In this document: positions 1 through 13,436 of the stretch, in pieces
Layout of the letters: each line of letters opens with the position of its first letter
Numbering within the stretch: the first letter of the stretch is position 1
Source: Cellulomonas fimi
GTDB lineage: Bacteria; Actinomycetota; Actinomycetes; Actinomycetales; Cellulomonadaceae
Assembly (NCBI RefSeq): GCF_028527925.1
Contig: NZ_JAPESW010000010.1
Coordinates: forward strand, 1-64,000
DNA: 64,000 nt
Reading direction: 5' to 3'
Notes under the pieces: generated by a model
The model's database searches: none
Seen by the model: only the letters and a program-made list of their open reading frames with translations
Told to the model about the DNA's origin: nothing
Made by a program: the position numbers and the translations under genes

Positions 1-35
1 CCACCGGGCGGGGTGTCGGCGCGCGATCATGGGGT

Positions 36-1624
<1,589 letters not shown>

Positions 1625-1626
1625 CC

Positions 1627-2091
1627 GTGGCCGAGCCCTCCCGCCGCCGGCGCACCGGGATCGCGGCCGCGGTCGCGATGACCGGGCTGCTCGCCCTCTA
1701 CGTCTGGCTCGTCGCCGTGCGGGCGACCGCGCTCGTGACGAGCGGCGAACCCGTGGGGGTGGTGCTCGGGATCGCGTTCTGGGTGCTGCCGCTGCTCGTG
1801 ATCGGCCTCGTCGCGCGCGAGTGGCGGCTCGCCGTCGACGTGCAGCGCATGGCCGACGAGCTCGCCGACGCCGACGAGCTGCCCGTCGACACGCTCCCGC
1901 GCTCGCCCGGCGGGCGGATCGACCGCGCCGCCGCGCGCGAGGCCTTCGAGGACGCACGTGCCGTCGTCGACGCCGCGCCGGAGGACTGGCGCTCGTGGTA
2001 CCACCTCGCGTTCGCCTACGACGCGGCGGGGGACCGGCGGCGTGCGCGCGAGTCGCTGCGGACCGCGAGCCGGCTGCACCGCGCGGCCTGA
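1627..2091 (+). CDS. Small membrane protein with a TPR-like tail
   Basis: A 154-residue protein with a GTG start two bases after the dapB stop, so probably cotranscribed with it. Two hydrophobic segments (about residues 11-32 and 43-60) predict a membrane anchor. The C-terminal half ([42 protein letters not shown]) reads as one tetratricopeptide-like helix pair, suggesting a cytoplasmic protein-binding tail. Short proteins of this kind are common next to dapB in actinobacteria, but I know of no defined function. The reading frame is clear; the role is not. Confidence 0.75.
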   Translation: MAEPSRRRRTGIAAAVAMTGLLALYVWLVAVRATALVTSGEPVGVVLGIAFWVLPLLVIGLVAREWRLAVDVQRMADELADADELPVDTLPRSPGGRIDRAAAREAFEDARAVVDAAPEDWRSWYHLAFAYDAAGDRRRARESLRTASRLHRAA

Positions 2092-2112
2092 CGAGTCGTC
2101 GTCGGCCGCCGG

Positions 2113-2664
2113 TCAGATCGAGGCGGACCAGCGGCGCTCGACGACGATGCGCTCGGCCCCCTGCTCGTCGCGCGCGGGCGCGAGCTCACGCACCGCACCG
2201 TCCGCGCCGAGCCCGCACGACGCGAGGAACTGCTCGCGCGCGGTGTCGCCGTCGAGCACCCACGTGAGGACCTGGTCGGCGCCGTCCGCACGGAGCAGGT
2301 CGACGGCCGCGGCGAGCAGCCGCGACCCGTGCCCCTGCCGCTGCCGCAGCGGGTCGACCTCGAGCGCGAGCACGACGCCACCGGGCGCGGCGGTCGGGTC
2401 GTCGGCGGGCGCCGGCACCGGGGCGACGGAGGCGACGCCGACGACGGCGGGCCCGTCGCACGCCACCAGGACGTGGAAGCCGGTCGACGGCGGCGACGTG
2501 ATCGCCGTCGACCAGCGGTCCCGCACGGCGCCCTCGTCGACGAGCGCGAGCGCGGCGCTGCCGAGGGTCTCGGCGTGAGCGAGCCGCCACGCCGCGACCT
2601 GCACGCGGGCGATGCGGCTCTCGTCGCCGGGGACGGCCGGCCGGACGGAGACGTCGGCGTTCAC
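2113..2664 (-). CDS. GNAT family N-acetyltransferase
   Basis: A 183-residue Gcn5-related acetyltransferase. The acetyl-CoA-binding signature appears as LEVDPLRQRQGHGSRLLAAA (the Q/RxxGxG/A loop is RQGHGS), preceded by the usual beta strands around HVLVACDGPAVVGVASV. The GTG at 2664 is preceded by a good GGGAGGTG ribosome site, which decides the start over upstream in-frame codons. It is convergent with the dapB operon (21 bases between stops). The substrate cannot be read from the sequence; amines, protein N-termini and antibiotics are all possible in this family. Confidence 0.88.
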   Translation of the reverse strand: MNADVSVRPAVPGDESRIARVQVAAWRLAHAETLGSAALALVDEGAVRDRWSTAITSPPSTGFHVLVACDGPAVVGVASVAPVPAPADDPTAAPGGVVLALEVDPLRQRQGHGSRLLAAAVDLLRADGADQVLTWVLDGDTAREQFLASCGLGADGAVRELAPARDEQGAERIVVERRWSASI

Positions 2665-2834
2665 GCCGCACCTCCCGTAGCCGCCGGCACGCGCCGGGCG
2701 GTCGCGGCGGTCCGCGAGGTCGGGGCGCCGCACGGGCACGACCGGTGGTGCTGCACGGGTCCTCCGGGAGATCGGGCCGCCGGTGCGTGGCGACCGGCGG
2801 GGTCGGGCGAGGCTATCAACCGGGCGGGCCGGCC

Positions 2835-3151
2835 TCAGGGCATGCCGAGCGCGCGCAGGACCGCAGCGGTGACCGCGGCGAGCACGACGACCACGATGAA
2901 CGGTGCACGCAGGGCGAGCGCGACCGCCGCGACGGCCAGCGCGGGGAGCCGCGCGTCGAGGACGATCGCGCGGCCCGTGGTGGCGGCCTGGACCGCGACG
3001 AGCGCGGACAGCAGCGCGACGGTGACGAGCGCGGCGGCACGGGCGACGCGCGGCTCGGCCAGCCAGTGCTCGGGCACGAGATGGCCGACGAGCTTGATGC
3101 CGAGGCAGACGAGACCCGCGGCGACGATCGCGACCCACAGCACGACGTCGC

Positions 3152-3155
<4 letters not shown>
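2835..3155 (-). CDS. azlD: AzlD family branched-chain amino acid exporter subunit
   Basis: A 106-residue, almost wholly hydrophobic protein with four predicted membrane segments, as expected for the small subunit of the two-part AzlCD (BrnFE) exporter of branched-chain amino acids and methionine. Its ATG overlaps the end of the larger subunit gene by 4 bases (3152-3155), indicating translational coupling. The assignment rests on size, topology and pairing with AzlC; the primary sequence of this family is weakly conserved. Confidence 0.88.
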
Positions 3156-6045
<2,890 letters not shown>

Positions 6046-6093
6046 GGGACGTCCGGGGCATGGTCCGGGCACCTGTGCAGGTCCGCCGGGCGG

Positions 6094-6099
6094 TACCGT
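6094..6099 (+). promoter_or_regulatory. -10 element of dapA
   Basis: TACCGT lies six bases before the dapA ATG, placing the start of transcription on the start codon (leaderless type). Confidence 0.5.
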
Positions 6100-6105
6100 G
6101 AGCGC

Positions 6106-7023
6106 ATGACCCGCGCCGCCACGCCCGCCCGTCCGTTCGGGGCCGTGCTCACCGCGATGGTGACGCCGATGACCCCCGACGGTGCCGTCGACCTCGGTGC
6201 GGCGGTCACCCTCGCGAAGCGTCTGGTCGAGCAGGGCAACGACGGCCTCGTGCTCAACGGCACGACGGGCGAGGCACCGACCACGCACGCCCCCGAGAAG
6301 GCCGAGCTCGTGCAGGCCGTCGTCGAGGCCGTCGGCGAGGACGCGTTCGTGCTCGCGGGCGCGGGGTCCAACGACACCGCGCACGCCGTCCGGATGGCCG
6401 AGCAGGCCGCGGAGGCGGGCGCCCACGGGCTCCTCGTCGTCTCCCCGTACTACTCGCGCCCGTCGCAGGCCGGCCTCGTCGCGCACGTCACGGCGATCGT
6501 CGACGCCACCGACGTGCCCGTCATGCTCTACGACGTCCCCGGCCGCACCGGCGTGCGCTTCGCACCCGAGAGCATCGCCACCCTCGCCGCGCACGACCGC
6601 GTCGTCGCGATGAAGGACGCGTCCGGCGACGCGTTCACCGCCACGAAGGTGATCGAGCGCACCGGCCTCGCCTGGTACTCGGGCGACGACGGCGCGCTCC
6701 TCACGCTCCTCGCGGCGGGTGCCGTCGGCATCGTCAGCGTCTCCGGCCACGTCGCCGGGCCCCAGCTCGCGGCGGTCGTGCGCGCCTGGGACGCCGGCGA
6801 CCACGCCGAGGCGCTGCGCCAGTTCCGTGCCGTGGTGCCCGCGATCGACGCCCTCAACGGCGCCGGCTTCCAGGGTGTCGCCGCCAAGGCCGCGTGCGAG
6901 ATCCTCGGCCTCATCCCCACCCGCGCCACGCGGCTGCCGCTCGTGCCCGCGACCGACGACGAGGTCGACGCGATCCGGGACGGCCTGCGCGCCGCCGGGC
7001 TGCTCGACGTCGCGCTCCGCTGA
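6106..7023 (+). CDS. dapA: 4-hydroxy-tetrahydrodipicolinate synthase
   Basis: DapA condenses pyruvate with aspartate semialdehyde, the first committed step towards diaminopimelate and lysine. The 305-residue TIM-barrel protein has the GTTGEAPT motif, the active-site Tyr142 in MLYDVPGRTG and the Schiff-base Lys170 in VAMKDASGD, both shifted by +9 from E. coli numbering. It lies 15 bases upstream of rnj, the usual actinobacterial pairing. The ATG at 6106 is supported by the leaderless promoter form in front of it. Confidence 0.97.
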   Translation: MTRAATPARPFGAVLTAMVTPMTPDGAVDLGAAVTLAKRLVEQGNDGLVLNGTTGEAPTTHAPEKAELVQAVVEAVGEDAFVLAGAGSNDTAHAVRMAEQAAEAGAHGLLVVSPYYSRPSQAGLVAHVTAIVDATDVPVMLYDVPGRTGVRFAPESIATLAAHDRVVAMKDASGDAFTATKVIERTGLAWYSGDDGALLTLLAAGAVGIVSVSGHVAGPQLAAVVRAWDAGDHAEALRQFRAVVPAIDALNGAGFQGVAAKAACEILGLIPTRATRLPLVPATDDEVDAIRDGLRAAGLLDVALR

Positions 7024-7038
7024 CCCAGGAGAGATTCT

Positions 7039-8724
7039 TTGAGCCACCCCCACCCCGAGCTCACCCTGCCCCCGGCGCTGCCCGACGGCGCGCTGCGCGT
7101 CGTCGCCCTTGGCGGGCTCGGCGAGGTCGGACGCAACATGGCCGTCCTCGAGTACGCCGGCCGGCTGCTCGTCATCGACTGCGGCGTCCTGTTCCCCGAG
7201 GACCACCAGCCCGGCGTCGACCTGATCCTCCCGGACTTCGACTACATCCGGGACCGGCTCGACGACATCGAGGCGATCGTCCTCACGCACGGCCACGAGG
7301 ACCACATCGGCGCCGTCCCGTACCTGCTGCGGCTGCGTCGTGACATCCCGCTCCTCGGCTCCCAGCTGACCCTCGCGTTCGTCGAGGCGAAGCTCAAGGA
7401 GCACCGCATCCAGCCGTTCACGCTCGCGGTGCGCGAGGGCCAGACGGAGACGCTCGGCGTGTTCGAGTGCGAGTTCGTCGCGGTGAACCACTCGATCCCC
7501 GACGCGCTCGCTGTCGCCGTCCGCACCGGTGCCGGCACCGTGCTGCACACCGGCGACTTCAAGATGGACCAGCTCCCGCTCGACGGTCGCATCACCGACC
7601 TGCGCGCGTTCGCGCGGCTCGGCGAGCAGGGCGTGGACCTGTTCATGGTCGACTCGACCAACGCAGAGGTGCCCGGGTTCGTCGCGCAGGAGCGCGGCAT
7701 CGGCCCGGTGCTCGACTCGGTGTTCGCCGACTCGACGAAGCGCATCATCGTCGCGTCGTTCGCGTCGCACGTGCACCGCGTCCAGCAGGTCCTCGACGCC
7801 GCCGTCGCGCACGGCCGGCGCGTCGCGCTCGTGGGCCGCTCGATGGTCCGCAACATGGCCATCGCGTCCGAGCTGGGCTACCTCACCGTCCCCGACGGCG
7901 TGCTGATCGACCTCAAGGCGGTCGACGACCTCCCGGACGACGAGGTCGTGCTCATGTGCACGGGCTCGCAGGGCGAGCCGATGGCGGCGCTGTCGCGCAT
8001 CGCGAACAACGACCACAAGGTGTCCGTCGGCCCCGGCGACACGGTCATCCTCGCGTCGTCGCTCATCCCGGGGAACGAGAACGCGGTGTTCCGCGTCATC
8101 AACGGGCTGACCCGTCTCGGCGCGCGCGTCGTGCACTCGGGCAACGCGAAGGTGCACGTGTCGGGCCACGCGAGCGCCGGCGAGCTCCTGTACTGCTACA
8201 ACATCCTCCGCCCGCGCAACGTCATGCCCGTGCACGGCGAGGTGCGGCACCTGGTCGCGAACGCCGCGCTCGCGGTGCAGACCGGCGTGCCCGCGGACCG
8301 CGTCGTGCTCGCGGAGGACGGTGTGGTCGTCGACCTCGTCGACGGCAAGGCGTCGGTCGTGGGCGCGGTGCCGTGCGGCTACGTGTACGTCGACGGCTCC
8401 AGCGTGGGCGGGATCACCGAGGCCGAGCTCAAGGACCGTCGGATCCTGGGCGACGAGGGCTTCATCTCGATCTTCGCGGTGGTCAGCTCGGCCGACGGCA
8501 AGGTGCTCGCGGGCCCGCAGATCCACGCGCGCGGCTTCGCCGAGCAGGACGAGGTGTTCGAGGACATCCTCCCGGAGCTCACGCGTGCGCTCGAGGAGGC
8601 CGCCGCGCAGGGCGCGGTGGACACGCACCAGCTGCAGCAGGTGATGCGTCGCGTCGTCGGGCGGTGGGTGTCGAACCGGCTCCGTCGCCGGCCGATGATC
8701 ATCCCGGTGGTCGTGGAGGCGTAG
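7039..8724 (+). CDS. rnj: Ribonuclease J
   Basis: RNase J is a metallo-beta-lactamase/beta-CASP endo- and 5'-3' exoribonuclease acting in mRNA decay and rRNA maturation. The 561-residue protein carries the zinc motif THGHEDHIGAVPY near residue 80, the GDFKMDQ motif, the beta-CASP domain and the late VSGHASAGEL histidine motif. Translation starts at an unusual TTG (7039), supported by AGGAGA at 7027-7032. The 3' end overlaps the end of the convergent EamA gene by 26 bases, so the two messages are antisense at their tails. Confidence 0.96.
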   Translation: MSHPHPELTLPPALPDGALRVVALGGLGEVGRNMAVLEYAGRLLVIDCGVLFPEDHQPGVDLILPDFDYIRDRLDDIEAIVLTHGHEDHIGAVPYLLRLRRDIPLLGSQLTLAFVEAKLKEHRIQPFTLAVREGQTETLGVFECEFVAVNHSIPDALAVAVRTGAGTVLHTGDFKMDQLPLDGRITDLRAFARLGEQGVDLFMVDSTNAEVPGFVAQERGIGPVLDSVFADSTKRIIVASFASHVHRVQQVLDAAVAHGRRVALVGRSMVRNMAIASELGYLTVPDGVLIDLKAVDDLPDDEVVLMCTGSQGEPMAALSRIANNDHKVSVGPGDTVILASSLIPGNENAVFRVINGLTRLGARVVHSGNAKVHVSGHASAGELLYCYNILRPRNVMPVHGEVRHLVANAALAVQTGVPADRVVLAEDGVVVDLVDGKASVVGAVPCGYVYVDGSSVGGITEAELKDRRILGDEGFISIFAVVSSADGKVLAGPQIHARGFAEQDEVFEDILPELTRALEEAAAQGAVDTHQLQQVMRRVVGRWVSNRLRRRPMIIPVVVEA

Positions 8725-9646
8725 CCGCGCCGACGGCCACGGTGGCCTCGCCCGCGGGCACGGCCTCGGTGGCCTTCTCGTCGCCCGGTCCTCGGCCCGA
8801 CGTGCGGCGCGACGCCGCCGCCGAGCCGACGAGGATGAGCGCCGTCGCCACGACGACCGCGACCGTGAGCTGCTCGTCGAGCACGAGCGCGCCCAGCAGG
8901 ACCGCGACGACCGGGTTGAGGTAGGCGACGAGCGTCGAGCGGGCGGCGCCGACCTCGGCGATGAGGCGGAAGAACAGGACGAACGCGAGCGCGGTGCACA
9001 CGGCACCCAGGGCGACGAGCGACAGCACGGCGGGCGTCGACGGCCACGCGTGCGGCCCGGTCAGGGCCACGACCGGCGCGTACGCGAGGGCGGAGAGCGC
9101 GAGGCACGCCGTCGTCAGCGGGATCGCCGGGACGTCGCGCAGGTGGCGGTCGGCGATCATCGGCGCGATCGCGTAGCCGAGGGCGGCGAGCAGGACCTGC
9201 GCGACGGCCCACGGGTCGTCGGCGCCCGCGCCCGGGCCGAGCAGCAGGGCCACGCCGCCGAGCGCGACGAGCAGTCCCGCCCAGCGCACGAGCGCGACGT
9301 GCTCGTGCTGGACCACGCGGGCCACCACGACCGCGGCGATCGGGACGGTCGCGATGAGCAGCCCCGTGAGCGAGCTCGACAGCGTCCGCTCGGCGTTGGA
9401 CAGCAGGATCCACGGCCCGACGATCTCGAGGACCGCGAACGCGACGACGGCCCGCCAGTGGCCGCGCAGCACGCGCAGCCCGCCGCCGCGCAGCGCGAAC
9501 GGCACGAGGAGCAGCGCGCCCAGACCCGTCCGGACGAAGACGACCATGGCGGGGGTGACCTCGCCGACGGCGACCTTGATCAGCAGGTAGGGGACGCCCC
9601 AGATCACGCCCATGGCGACGAGCAGGAGCCAGCCCCGGCGGCTCAC
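8699..9646 (-). CDS. EamA family (DMT superfamily) exporter
   Basis: A 315-residue membrane protein with ten hydrophobic helices arranged as two repeated EamA halves; each begins with a segment such as GVIWGVPYLLIKVAVGE or LAALGYAIAPMI. Family members export amino acids or small metabolites. The GTG at 9646 follows the ribosome site GGAGG with six bases between and overlaps the TGA of an 11-codon upstream ORF (GTGA junction). The end overlaps rnj by 26 bases. The substrate is unknown. Confidence 0.88.
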   Translation of the reverse strand: MSRRGWLLLVAMGVIWGVPYLLIKVAVGEVTPAMVVFVRTGLGALLLVPFALRGGGLRVLRGHWRAVVAFAVLEIVGPWILLSNAERTLSSSLTGLLIATVPIAAVVVARVVQHEHVALVRWAGLLVALGGVALLLGPGAGADDPWAVAQVLLAALGYAIAPMIADRHLRDVPAIPLTTACLALSALAYAPVVALTGPHAWPSTPAVLSLVALGAVCTALAFVLFFRLIAEVGAARSTLVAYLNPVVAVLLGALVLDEQLTVAVVVATALILVGSAAASRRTSGRGPGDEKATEAVPAGEATVAVGAATPPRPPG

Positions 9647-9678
9647 GAGCGGCCTCCGGCGGGGTGCGTGGACGTCAT
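9643..9678 (-). CDS. Short leaderless upstream ORF (11 codons) before the EamA exporter
   Basis: ATG at 9678 encodes MTSTHPAGGRS and stops at 9643; the TGA overlaps the GTG of the exporter gene. A TAGCGT hexamer six bases before this ATG makes it the likely first codon of a leaderless message, so ribosomes would reach the exporter by termination-reinitiation. The ribosome site of the exporter lies inside this ORF. Whether the peptide itself matters is unknown; the arrangement may simply be a short untranslated leader that happens to begin with ATG. Confidence 0.4.
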   Translation of the reverse strand: MTSTHPAGGRS

Positions 9679-9684
9679 GGCGCC

Positions 9685-9690
9685 ACGCTA
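9685..9690 (-). promoter_or_regulatory. -10 element of the EamA exporter transcript
   Basis: TAGCGT (reading the minus strand) followed by GGCGCC and then ATG at 9678. The spacing predicts a transcript starting on the A of the upstream ORF. Confidence 0.5.
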
Positions 9691-9716
9691 GGACCGACCA
9701 CCGACAGCGGTCGTCG

Positions 9717-10661
9717 TCATTCCTGCCGGAAAGCGGCGCGATGCTGCCGCGGGCTCGTGCGGAACCGCCGCGCGAAGTGCGCGCGCAGCGAGGCGGCCGA
9801 GCCGAACCCGGACCGGTGCGCCACGACCTCGACGGGCTCGTCACCCTGCTCCAGCAGGGCGCGGGCGCGCGCGAGCCGCTGCTCGAGGAGCCACGCCGAC
9901 GGGCTCGTGCCGGTCCGGGCGCGGAACTGGCGCGTGAACGTCCGGCGCGACACGTGCGCGTGGGCGGCCCAGGTGTCGAGGTCGAGCGGCTCGTCGAGAC
10001 GCTGGGTCGCCCACGCCATGGCACGCGCGACCGCGTCGGTGCCGTCGGCCGGCGCGACCGGCACGGGGACGAACTGCGCCTGCGACCCGTCGCGGTGGGG
10101 CGCCAGCACCAGCGAGCGCGCGACCTCGGCGGCGGCGTGCGCGCCGAGGTCGGTGCGCAGCACGTGCAGGCAGCAGTCGAGCGCCGCGGCGACGCCGGCG
10201 GACGTCACGACGTCGCCGAGGTCGGACCACAGCACGTCGGACCGGACGCGCACCGAGGGGTGGCGCTGCGCGAGCGTGTCCGCGGCGTGCCAGTGCGTCG
10301 CGGCCTCGCGGCCGTCGACGAGGCCCGCGGCGGCGACGAGGAAGGCGCCGAGGCAGAGGCCGACCACGCGTGCGCCGCGTGCGTGCGCGGCTCGGACGGC
10401 GTCGAGCAGCGCCGTGGGCGGCTCCCGTGCGGTGTCCCAGCTGGGCAGCACGACGAGGTCGGCGCCGCGGAGCAGGTCCAGGCCGTGCCGGACGGCCACG
10501 TCGTACCCCGCGTCGGTGCGGAGCGGGCCGGGTGAGACCGCGCAGACCTGCACGTCGTACGCCGTGCCGCGCAGCGGACGGGCGCCGAACACCGCGTGCG
10601 GCACGGCGAGGTGGAAGGGGCTGATGCCGTCGAACGCGACGACCCCCACGAGGCGTGTCAC
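9717..10661 (-). CDS. GlxA family transcriptional regulator (DJ-1/PfpI plus AraC HTH)
   Basis: A 314-residue protein with a class-I glutamine-amidotransferase-like domain (residues about 1-180, nucleophile-elbow-like GLCLGAFLVAAAGLVDGR followed by THWHA) and a C-terminal AraC domain whose two helix-turn-helix motifs are visible as WAAHAHVSRRTFTRQFRARTG and EVVAHRSGFGSAASLRAHF. Such proteins are transcription activators sensing small molecules, often quaternary amines or stress. The GTG at 10661 has TACGCT six bases upstream, a leaderless form. It lies 38 bases upstream of the EamA -10 hexamer and on the same strand, so the exporter is a plausible target. Confidence 0.9.
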   Translation of the reverse strand: MTRLVGVVAFDGISPFHLAVPHAVFGARPLRGTAYDVQVCAVSPGPLRTDAGYDVAVRHGLDLLRGADLVVLPSWDTAREPPTALLDAVRAAHARGARVVGLCLGAFLVAAAGLVDGREAATHWHAADTLAQRHPSVRVRSDVLWSDLGDVVTSAGVAAALDCCLHVLRTDLGAHAAAEVARSLVLAPHRDGSQAQFVPVPVAPADGTDAVARAMAWATQRLDEPLDLDTWAAHAHVSRRTFTRQFRARTGTSPSAWLLEQRLARARALLEQGDEPVEVVAHRSGFGSAASLRAHFARRFRTSPRQHRAAFRQE

Positions 10662-10667
10662 GCGCTG

Positions 10668-10673
10668 AGCGTA
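10668..10673 (-). promoter_or_regulatory. -10 element of the GlxA-type regulator
   Basis: TACGCT on the minus strand, six bases before GTG 10661; leaderless spacing. Confidence 0.5.
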
Positions 10674-10746
10674 GTGGCCCGATCTTGGCGACAGGTGTCC
10701 TGCGGGCCACTTCTCGCCGACCCGCGGTCGCGGCAGGCTCGTCGGC

Positions 10747-11601
10747 ATGACGACCACGCACCCCGACGACCACGACGACGTCCGCTCGACCACCCACGCC
10801 GCGGAGGCTGCGCACCCGACCCCGTCCGACGGCCGCTCGACCCCGGCGGCGCGCGTGGGTGCGACGTTCGTCGGTGGCCCGACGCTCCTGCTGCGGTACG
10901 CCGGGCTCGCCCTCCTGACGGACCCCACGTTCGACGACGCGCCCGCCGAGTACCCCGGCCCCGTGACGCTGCGCAAGCTCGTCGGCCCCGCGGTCCCGCC
11001 CGACGCGCTCGGCCCCGTCGACGTCGTGCTGCTGTCGCACGACCAGCACGCGGACAACCTCGACGTGCGCGGCCGTGCGCTGCTCGCCGACGTGCCCACG
11101 GTCCTGTCGACCCCCGAGGCGGCGGGCCGGCTGCCCGGCGTGCGGGGGCTCGAGCCCTGGGAGGCCACGGTCGTCGGCGACCGCGTCGAGGTCACCGCGG
11201 TGCCCGCGGTGCACGGCCCGCACGGCGGCGAGGCGCTCAGCGGACCGGTCACGGGATTCGTGCTGCGCGCGCCCGGGGAGCCCACCGTGTACGTCTCGGG
11301 GGACAACGCGCAGGTCGACGTCGTCGCGCAGGTCGCGGAGCGGTTCCCGGACGTCGGGCTCGCCGTGCTGTTCGTCGGCGGCGCGAACGTCGGGCGGTTC
11401 GGCGCCGAGCCGGTGACGCTCGACGCGCCCCGTGCGGTCGAGGCGATGCGGCTGCTCCCCGGTGCGCGCGTCGTCCCCGTGCACCACACCGACTGGGCCC
11501 ACTTCGTCGACCCGCTCGACGCGTTCCTCGACGCGGCCGCGGACACCGGCGTGGCGGACCGCGTCACGGTGCTCGAGCGGGGCGTCCCGACGCTGGTCTG
11601 A
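10747..11601 (+). CDS. Metallo-beta-lactamase-fold hydrolase (UlaG-like)
   Basis: A 284-residue protein with a variable, charged N-terminal 35 residues followed by the fold: TFVGGPTLLLRYAGLALLTDPTFDD, the metal motif LLSHDQHADNLD (an SHxxHxD form typical of the UlaG/lactonase branch), YVSGDNAQVD and PVHHTDWAHF. The HxHxDH motif of classic family members is replaced by HDQHAD, as in related lactonase-like proteins. The substrate is unknown. CAGGCT lies 7 bases before the ATG, a weak leaderless promoter. It is divergent from the GlxA-type regulator and 5 bases from the convergent winged-helix gene. Confidence 0.85.
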   Translation: MTTTHPDDHDDVRSTTHAAEAAHPTPSDGRSTPAARVGATFVGGPTLLLRYAGLALLTDPTFDDAPAEYPGPVTLRKLVGPAVPPDALGPVDVVLLSHDQHADNLDVRGRALLADVPTVLSTPEAAGRLPGVRGLEPWEATVVGDRVEVTAVPAVHGPHGGEALSGPVTGFVLRAPGEPTVYVSGDNAQVDVVAQVAERFPDVGLAVLFVGGANVGRFGAEPVTLDAPRAVEAMRLLPGARVVPVHHTDWAHFVDPLDAFLDAAADTGVADRVTVLERGVPTLV

Positions 11602-11606
11602 CGCGG

Positions 11607-12743
11607 TCAGGCGCGGTCGAGGCCGCGGAACTCGGCCAGGCGTGCGTGCTCGGCGTCGACGGCGCGGTGCACGTCGCGCGACCACGGCACCCACGGGTCG
11701 AGCTCGAGGCCGAGCCGGCGGCCGCGGGCGCGCGGGCGCCACGTCCCCACGACGTCACCGTCGACGACGACCGCGCCGGGGCGGCCCAGCACGGGCCACA
11801 GAGCGCGTCGTCGGGCGGGGTCCGGGACGAGGACCTCCCGGTCGCGCGACTGCAGGAAGAGGTCGTACGGGCCGAGCAGCCGGACGACCGGCTCGTCGAA
11901 GGGGGCGGCGTCGGTCAGCGCGTCGGCGTCCTCCGCGAGGACCGACCGCGTCGCTCCCTCGACCTCGACGTCGACCGTGTCCGCCGGCCAGCGCTCCCGC
12001 ACGTCGGCGACGGGTGCGTCGAGGAACACCGCGACCTGCTTGGCGTCGGCGGGACCCAGGAGGTGGAGCACGAGGCGCACCGGGTCGAGCGCGTCCGTGC
12101 GGGCCGACCGCCCGCGCTCGACGCGGCCGACGCGCGACGCGGGCCACCCGGGGATGCGCCGCAGGACGGGCGGGGACGTGCCGGGCTCGAGCTCGAGCCC
12201 GCCGTGCAGCGCCGCGAGCCGGAACGTCATCTCCCACATGTGCGTGGCACGGCACGCGCGGCACCAGCGCACGTACGGCTCGGGCAGCTCCTGCGTCATG
12301 CGCGTCGAGACGGTCCCCTTGACCATGGGCTCCGAGACGACCGTGCGCATCGTCCGTGCGGCGTGGGCGAGGCCGTCGACCGGCCGGACGCCCGCCGCGC
12401 GCAAGGGCTTGGCGGCGTCGTAGATGCGCGAGGCGGCATCCGCGTCGGAGTAGGGACGCAGCGCGGCCTGGACGTCGCGCAACCGGTCCCGCGGGTACGC
12501 GTGCGGGGCACCGCGGAGCGACCAGACGAGCGCGAGGTCGTCCTGCGGCCAGGCGCGCGCCGACACCGGCACGCCACGGACGGCGAGCGCCCACAGTGCC
12601 CCGTCGGGTCCGGTGTCCTGCACGCCGAGGTCGAGCACGGCGGCGTCGGTCACGGCGCGCGTCGGGTCGACAGGCCGGTCGAGCTGCTGGACGCGCACGC
12701 GGTGGCGCAGCACCTGGTCGCGGCTGACGGACGGGACTCCCAC
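11607..12743 (-). CDS. Winged-helix DNA-binding domain protein (HTH_42/YcaQ-like)
   Basis: A 378-residue protein of the family formerly DUF1006, now linked to interstrand-crosslink DNA glycosylases (AlkZ/AlkX type). The opening [19 protein letters not shown] and the later [19 protein letters not shown] and [16 protein letters not shown] are family hallmarks. I favour GTG 12743, which has GGGAG nine bases upstream; a GTG six codons earlier (12761) lacks a ribosome site. Glycosylase activity of this copy is inference only. The QxQ or QxD catalytic motif of AlkZ is not clearly seen. Confidence 0.78.
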   Translation of the reverse strand: MGVPSVSRDQVLRHRVRVQQLDRPVDPTRAVTDAAVLDLGVQDTGPDGALWALAVRGVPVSARAWPQDDLALVWSLRGAPHAYPRDRLRDVQAALRPYSDADAASRIYDAAKPLRAAGVRPVDGLAHAARTMRTVVSEPMVKGTVSTRMTQELPEPYVRWCRACRATHMWEMTFRLAALHGGLELEPGTSPPVLRRIPGWPASRVGRVERGRSARTDALDPVRLVLHLLGPADAKQVAVFLDAPVADVRERWPADTVDVEVEGATRSVLAEDADALTDAAPFDEPVVRLLGPYDLFLQSRDREVLVPDPARRRALWPVLGRPGAVVVDGDVVGTWRPRARGRRLGLELDPWVPWSRDVHRAVDAEHARLAEFRGLDRA

Positions 12744-12820
12744 GCCGTCACGCTCCCACACGGGTCCGACACCGACGCGCGGACGGGTGCGGCGGGACGG
12801 GGCGGGCCGGCTGGGCCGCG

Positions 12821-13420
12821 TCAGGCGTCCTGCAGGATCCCGGGGCCGGCGGCGCGCAGCACCGACGCGTAGCGCGTGGCGGCGGCGTCCGTGTCACCGG
12901 GCAGCAACCCGCCGAGCTCGAGGTCGACGAGCCCGTGCACGAGCGCCCAGAGGCCCTCCGCGGCGCGCACCGCGCGCGCGTCCGCGTCGGGTGCGCCCGC
13001 GTCGTGCAGGACGGCGTGCGCGGCGTCGCGGAGGACGCGGAAGGTCGCCGCCTGCGCGACGGGTGCGGCGGCGGGGTCGTCGTCGGCGCGCGTGCCGAAC
13101 ATCACGCGGTAGAAGTGCGGCTCGGCGAGCGCCCAGTCCCGGTAGGCGATCCCCAGGGCGAGCAGGTCGGCCGCCGGGTCGCCGGTGCGGGGGGCCGCGT
13201 CGAGCGACGCGGCGAACCGTGCCTCGGCCTCGGCGCGGACCGCGTGCAGCAGCGGCTCACGGCCGCCGAACAGCGAGTAGACGGCCGACGCCGACGTGCC
13301 CGCCGCGCGCGCGACGTCGCGGACGGTCACGGCGTCCGGCCCGCCGTGCGAGATCGCGCGCGAGGTCTCCTCGAGAAGGCGCGCGCGCAGCGCGTCGTCG
13401 TGCACGCGGGGACGGCCCAT
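12821..13420 (-). CDS. TetR family transcriptional repressor
   Basis: A 199-residue repressor. The helix-turn-helix is at about residues 30-50 ([22 protein letters not shown]), followed by a ligand-binding domain of the TetR_C_33 type (FYRVMFGTR...). It is divergent from a small membrane protein gene, and the 88-base gap contains perfect palindromes placed between promoter elements, the usual autoregulated divergon. A TAGACT hexamer six bases before the ATG suggests its own message is leaderless. The ligand is unknown. Confidence 0.92.
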   Translation of the reverse strand: MGRPRVHDDALRARLLEETSRAISHGGPDAVTVRDVARAAGTSASAVYSLFGGREPLLHAVRAEAEARFAASLDAAPRTGDPAADLLALGIAYRDWALAEPHFYRVMFGTRADDDPAAAPVAQAATFRVLRDAAHAVLHDAGAPDADARAVRAAEGLWALVHGLVDLELGGLLPGDTDAAATRYASVLRAAGPGILQDA

Positions 13421-13426
13421 GCCGGG

Positions 13427-13432
13427 AGTCTA
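13427..13432 (-). promoter_or_regulatory. -10 element of the tetR-type gene
   Basis: TAGACT on the minus strand, six bases before ATG 13420. The palindrome at 13446-13463 lies just upstream, where it could block this promoter too. Confidence 0.5.
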
Positions 13433-13436
13433 CGGC

